In this document: positions 5,572-6,451 of the stretch, piece after piece
Layout: the number at the start of each line of letters is the position of its first letter
How positions within the stretch are numbered: position 1 is the stretch's first letter
Assembly (NCBI GenBank): GCA_036563895.1
Contig: DATCLN010000003.1
Location: 1-6,451, forward strand
DNA from: ZCTH02-B3 sp036563895
Lineage (GTDB): Bacteria > Bacillota > Bacilli > Paenibacillales > Paenibacillaceae
Direction of reading: 5' to 3'
Length of the DNA stretch: 6,451 nt
Notes under the pieces: model-generated
Database searches by the model: none
The model's input: the letters and a program-made list of their open reading frames with translations, nothing else
Told to the model about the DNA's origin: nothing
Translations under genes and position numbers: made by a program

Positions 5572-5991
5572 ATGAGTCTGGATTATTGCCCCCGTTGTGG
5601 GAAGCTTTTCTCGAGGACAGTGCGTAATCTTTGTTTCAACTGTCATCAGGAACTGGAGAAGGAATACGAACGTGTTGTGGAGTTTTTGAGAGAACATCCG
5701 GGACTTACGCTGAACGAATTGTCGGAGGCCACCGGGGTCAGCGTCAAACAGATTACGCGTTGGATTCGCGAGGGCCGCATTTCGATTATGCAAGCTCCGA
5801 ATCTCGTGATCGCCTGTGAGGTTTGCGGCGCGCCGATCCGCGAGGGCACCCTGTGCGATTCCTGCCGCAGGCGGCTGGCGAAGGAAGTCAAGCAAGCCGC
5901 GGCTCCCCAAATTCCGGTTGCCCGGAAGGAGTCGGGCGCTGCTTCCCGCGACGATACGTACCATATCTCGGACCGGCTGCGGAATCGCTGA
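5572..5991 (+). CDS. yvyF: YvyF, flagellar operon protein (TIGR03826-type)
   Basis: This is a small protein regularly encoded just before flgM in Bacilli; its exact role is unclear, though it is grouped with flagellar gene control. It has 139 residues, matching the B. subtilis length as I recall it. It has two zinc ribbons, C6/C9 with C21/C24 at the N-terminus and C82/C85 with C95/C98 after the middle. A MerR-like helix-turn-helix (LTLNELSEATGVSVKQITRW, about 45-64) lies between them. The C-terminal tail is polar and probably disordered. The ATG at 5572 is chosen because GGAGGGGG (5556-5563) lies 8 nt upstream; the GTG at 5563 would overlap that motif. It is driven by the promoter at 5467 and followed by the terminator/sigma-D promoter before flgM. 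Confidence 0.9.
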   Translation: MSLDYCPRCGKLFSRTVRNLCFNCHQELEKEYERVVEFLREHPGLTLNELSEATGVSVKQITRWIREGRISIMQAPNLVIACEVCGAPIREGTLCDSCRRRLAKEVKQAAAPQIPVARKESGAASRDDTYHISDRLRNR

Positions 5992-6007
5992 CTGCTGAAA
6001 AAAGCTA

Positions 6008-6035
6008 TAAATATTTAAATTACATGAACCGATAA
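6008..6035 (+). promoter_or_regulatory. Putative sigma-D (FliA-type) promoter of flgM
   Basis: TAAA (6008-6011), 16 bp, then ACCGATAA (6028-6035) matches the sigma-D/sigma-28 pattern TAAA-N15-GCCGATA(A/T) at all but one base of the -10. A sigma-D promoter before flgM is established in B. subtilis, where it makes FlgM part of a negative feedback loop. Predicted start about 6042, inside the terminator loop. Confidence 0.7.
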
Positions 6036-6065
6036 TACAGGTAAGGATTGTCGGTTCTTTTTTTT
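6026..6065 (+). terminator. Intrinsic terminator between yvyF and flgM
   Basis: An 11-bp stem GAACCGATAAT (6026-6036) / ATTGTCGGTTC (6047-6057), with one G-U pair and a 10-nt loop, is followed by eight T residues (6058-6065). The left arm contains the whole putative sigma-D -10 element. RNA from upstream would form the hairpin; RNA started near 6042 would not have the left arm. Confidence 0.8.
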
Positions 6066-6081
6066 GGGAGTGAATGGACCG

Positions 6082-6348
6082 ATGAAGATCGACGAAACGC
6101 GAAGCATCGGCATGCGGCAGACCTACGGAAGCGTGACGAGCCGCCGCATCGAAGGAATTCCGGACAGAAAGCGCGTGGATGAAGTGCATATTTCCGAGGA
6201 AGCGAAACGCCTGCTCGACGCCCGGGAGGCGCAGCAAACGGAGCGTATCCGGAAAATCGAAGCGCTGAGACAGGAAGTCGCGTCCGGCACCTATTATGTG
6301 GAGTCGGGAAAAATCGCGGAGAAGCTGCTTCCTTTCCTGTTAGAATAA
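6082..6348 (+). CDS. flgM: FlgM, anti-sigma-D factor
   Basis: FlgM binds sigma-D (FliA) in the cytoplasm and holds back late flagellar genes until the hook-basal body is complete. The protein has 88 residues, the usual size. The N-terminus (MKIDETRSIG) and middle (VDEVHISEEAKRLLDAR, 32-48) are typical of Gram-positive FlgM. The C-terminal part (IEALRQEVASGTYYVESGKIAEKLL, 59-83) is the family's sigma-binding region. The ATG at 6082 is preceded by GGGAGTGA (6066-6073) directly after the T-run of the terminator; a TTG at 6064 would lie inside the terminator and is rejected. Likely transcribed from the sigma-D promoter and co-transcribed with flgN. Confidence 0.93.
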   Translation: MKIDETRSIGMRQTYGSVTSRRIEGIPDRKRVDEVHISEEAKRLLDAREAQQTERIRKIEALRQEVASGTYYVESGKIAEKLLPFLLE

Positions 6349-6366
6349 CGCAAACGGGGGATTTCC

Positions 6367-6451
6367 GTGGCCGCGCGCGAACTGATCGAATCGCTTCGCC
6401 TCATGCTTCAGCTGTACCGACAACTCCTTGATCTGGGGAAACAGAAAAAGG
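6367..6451 (+). CDS. flgN: FlgN family flagellar chaperone (3' partial)
   Basis: The first 28 codons of a gene cut by the right edge. The GTG at 6367 follows a GGGGG (6356-6360) 18 nt after the flgM stop. The visible peptide (ARELIESLRLMLQLYRQLLDL, then GKQKK) is an amphipathic helix of the kind that begins FlgN, the export chaperone for the hook-junction proteins FlgK and FlgL. Gene order (flgM-flgN, with flgK-flgL usually next) supports the call. The fragment is too short for identification on sequence alone. Confidence 0.72.
   Translation, partial: MAARELIESLRLMLQLYRQLLDLGKQKK

Noticed and set aside
1..6451. tRNA, rRNA or insertion sequence
   Set aside because: No cloverleaf, rRNA-like stretch, transposase or terminal inverted repeats were seen on either strand.

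Overview
The window looks like chromosome of a GC-rich, motile, naturally competent Firmicute, most likely in the Paenibacillaceae (Paenibacillus, Cohnella or Thermobacillus type). The reasons are the gene order comFA-comFC ... yvyF-flgM-flgN (the comF/flagellar locus known from Bacillus subtilis), the GC-rich coding sequence, the strong purine-rich ribosome binding sites with some TTG/GTG starts, and sigma-A and sigma-D type promoters. The genus is an inference. All genes found lie on the + strand.

Positions 1-3026 hold the DNA-uptake genes comFA (ATP-driven helicase/translocase, probably cut by the left edge) and comFC (phosphoribosyltransferase-like protein), overlapping by 32 nt, with no comFB between them. 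Both carry codon-phased tandem repeats in linker regions: 3 x 18 bp in comFA and 4 x 27 bp in comFC.

Positions 3027-5429 are an insertion relative to the B. subtilis order. A leader with a promoter and an intrinsic terminator precedes an unnamed 228-residue protein. That protein resembles a PD-(D/E)XK/Vsr-DUF559-like nuclease fold joined to a winged helix. It is followed by a 264-nt AT-richer gap holding four 23-bp palindromes of consensus CTAACGGAC-N5-GTCCGTTAG. The first palindrome contains the stop codon of the upstream gene and the last lies just upstream of a sigma-A promoter. That promoter drives a membrane-anchored NodB-family polysaccharide deacetylase whose catalytic domain sits between two copper-amine-oxidase-N-like stalk segments.

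Positions 5430-6451 start the late flagellar cluster: a strong sigma-A promoter, yvyF (zinc-ribbon/HTH flagellar operon protein), a terminator whose left arm overlaps a sigma-D-like promoter, flgM (anti-sigma-D) and the first 28 codons of flgN. As I read it, the overlap stops transcripts from upstream before flgM but lets transcripts started by sigma-D pass, because they lack the left arm of the hairpin.

The least explained parts are the palindrome array with its nuclease-like/winged-helix neighbour, and the promoter-terminator overlap at flgM.
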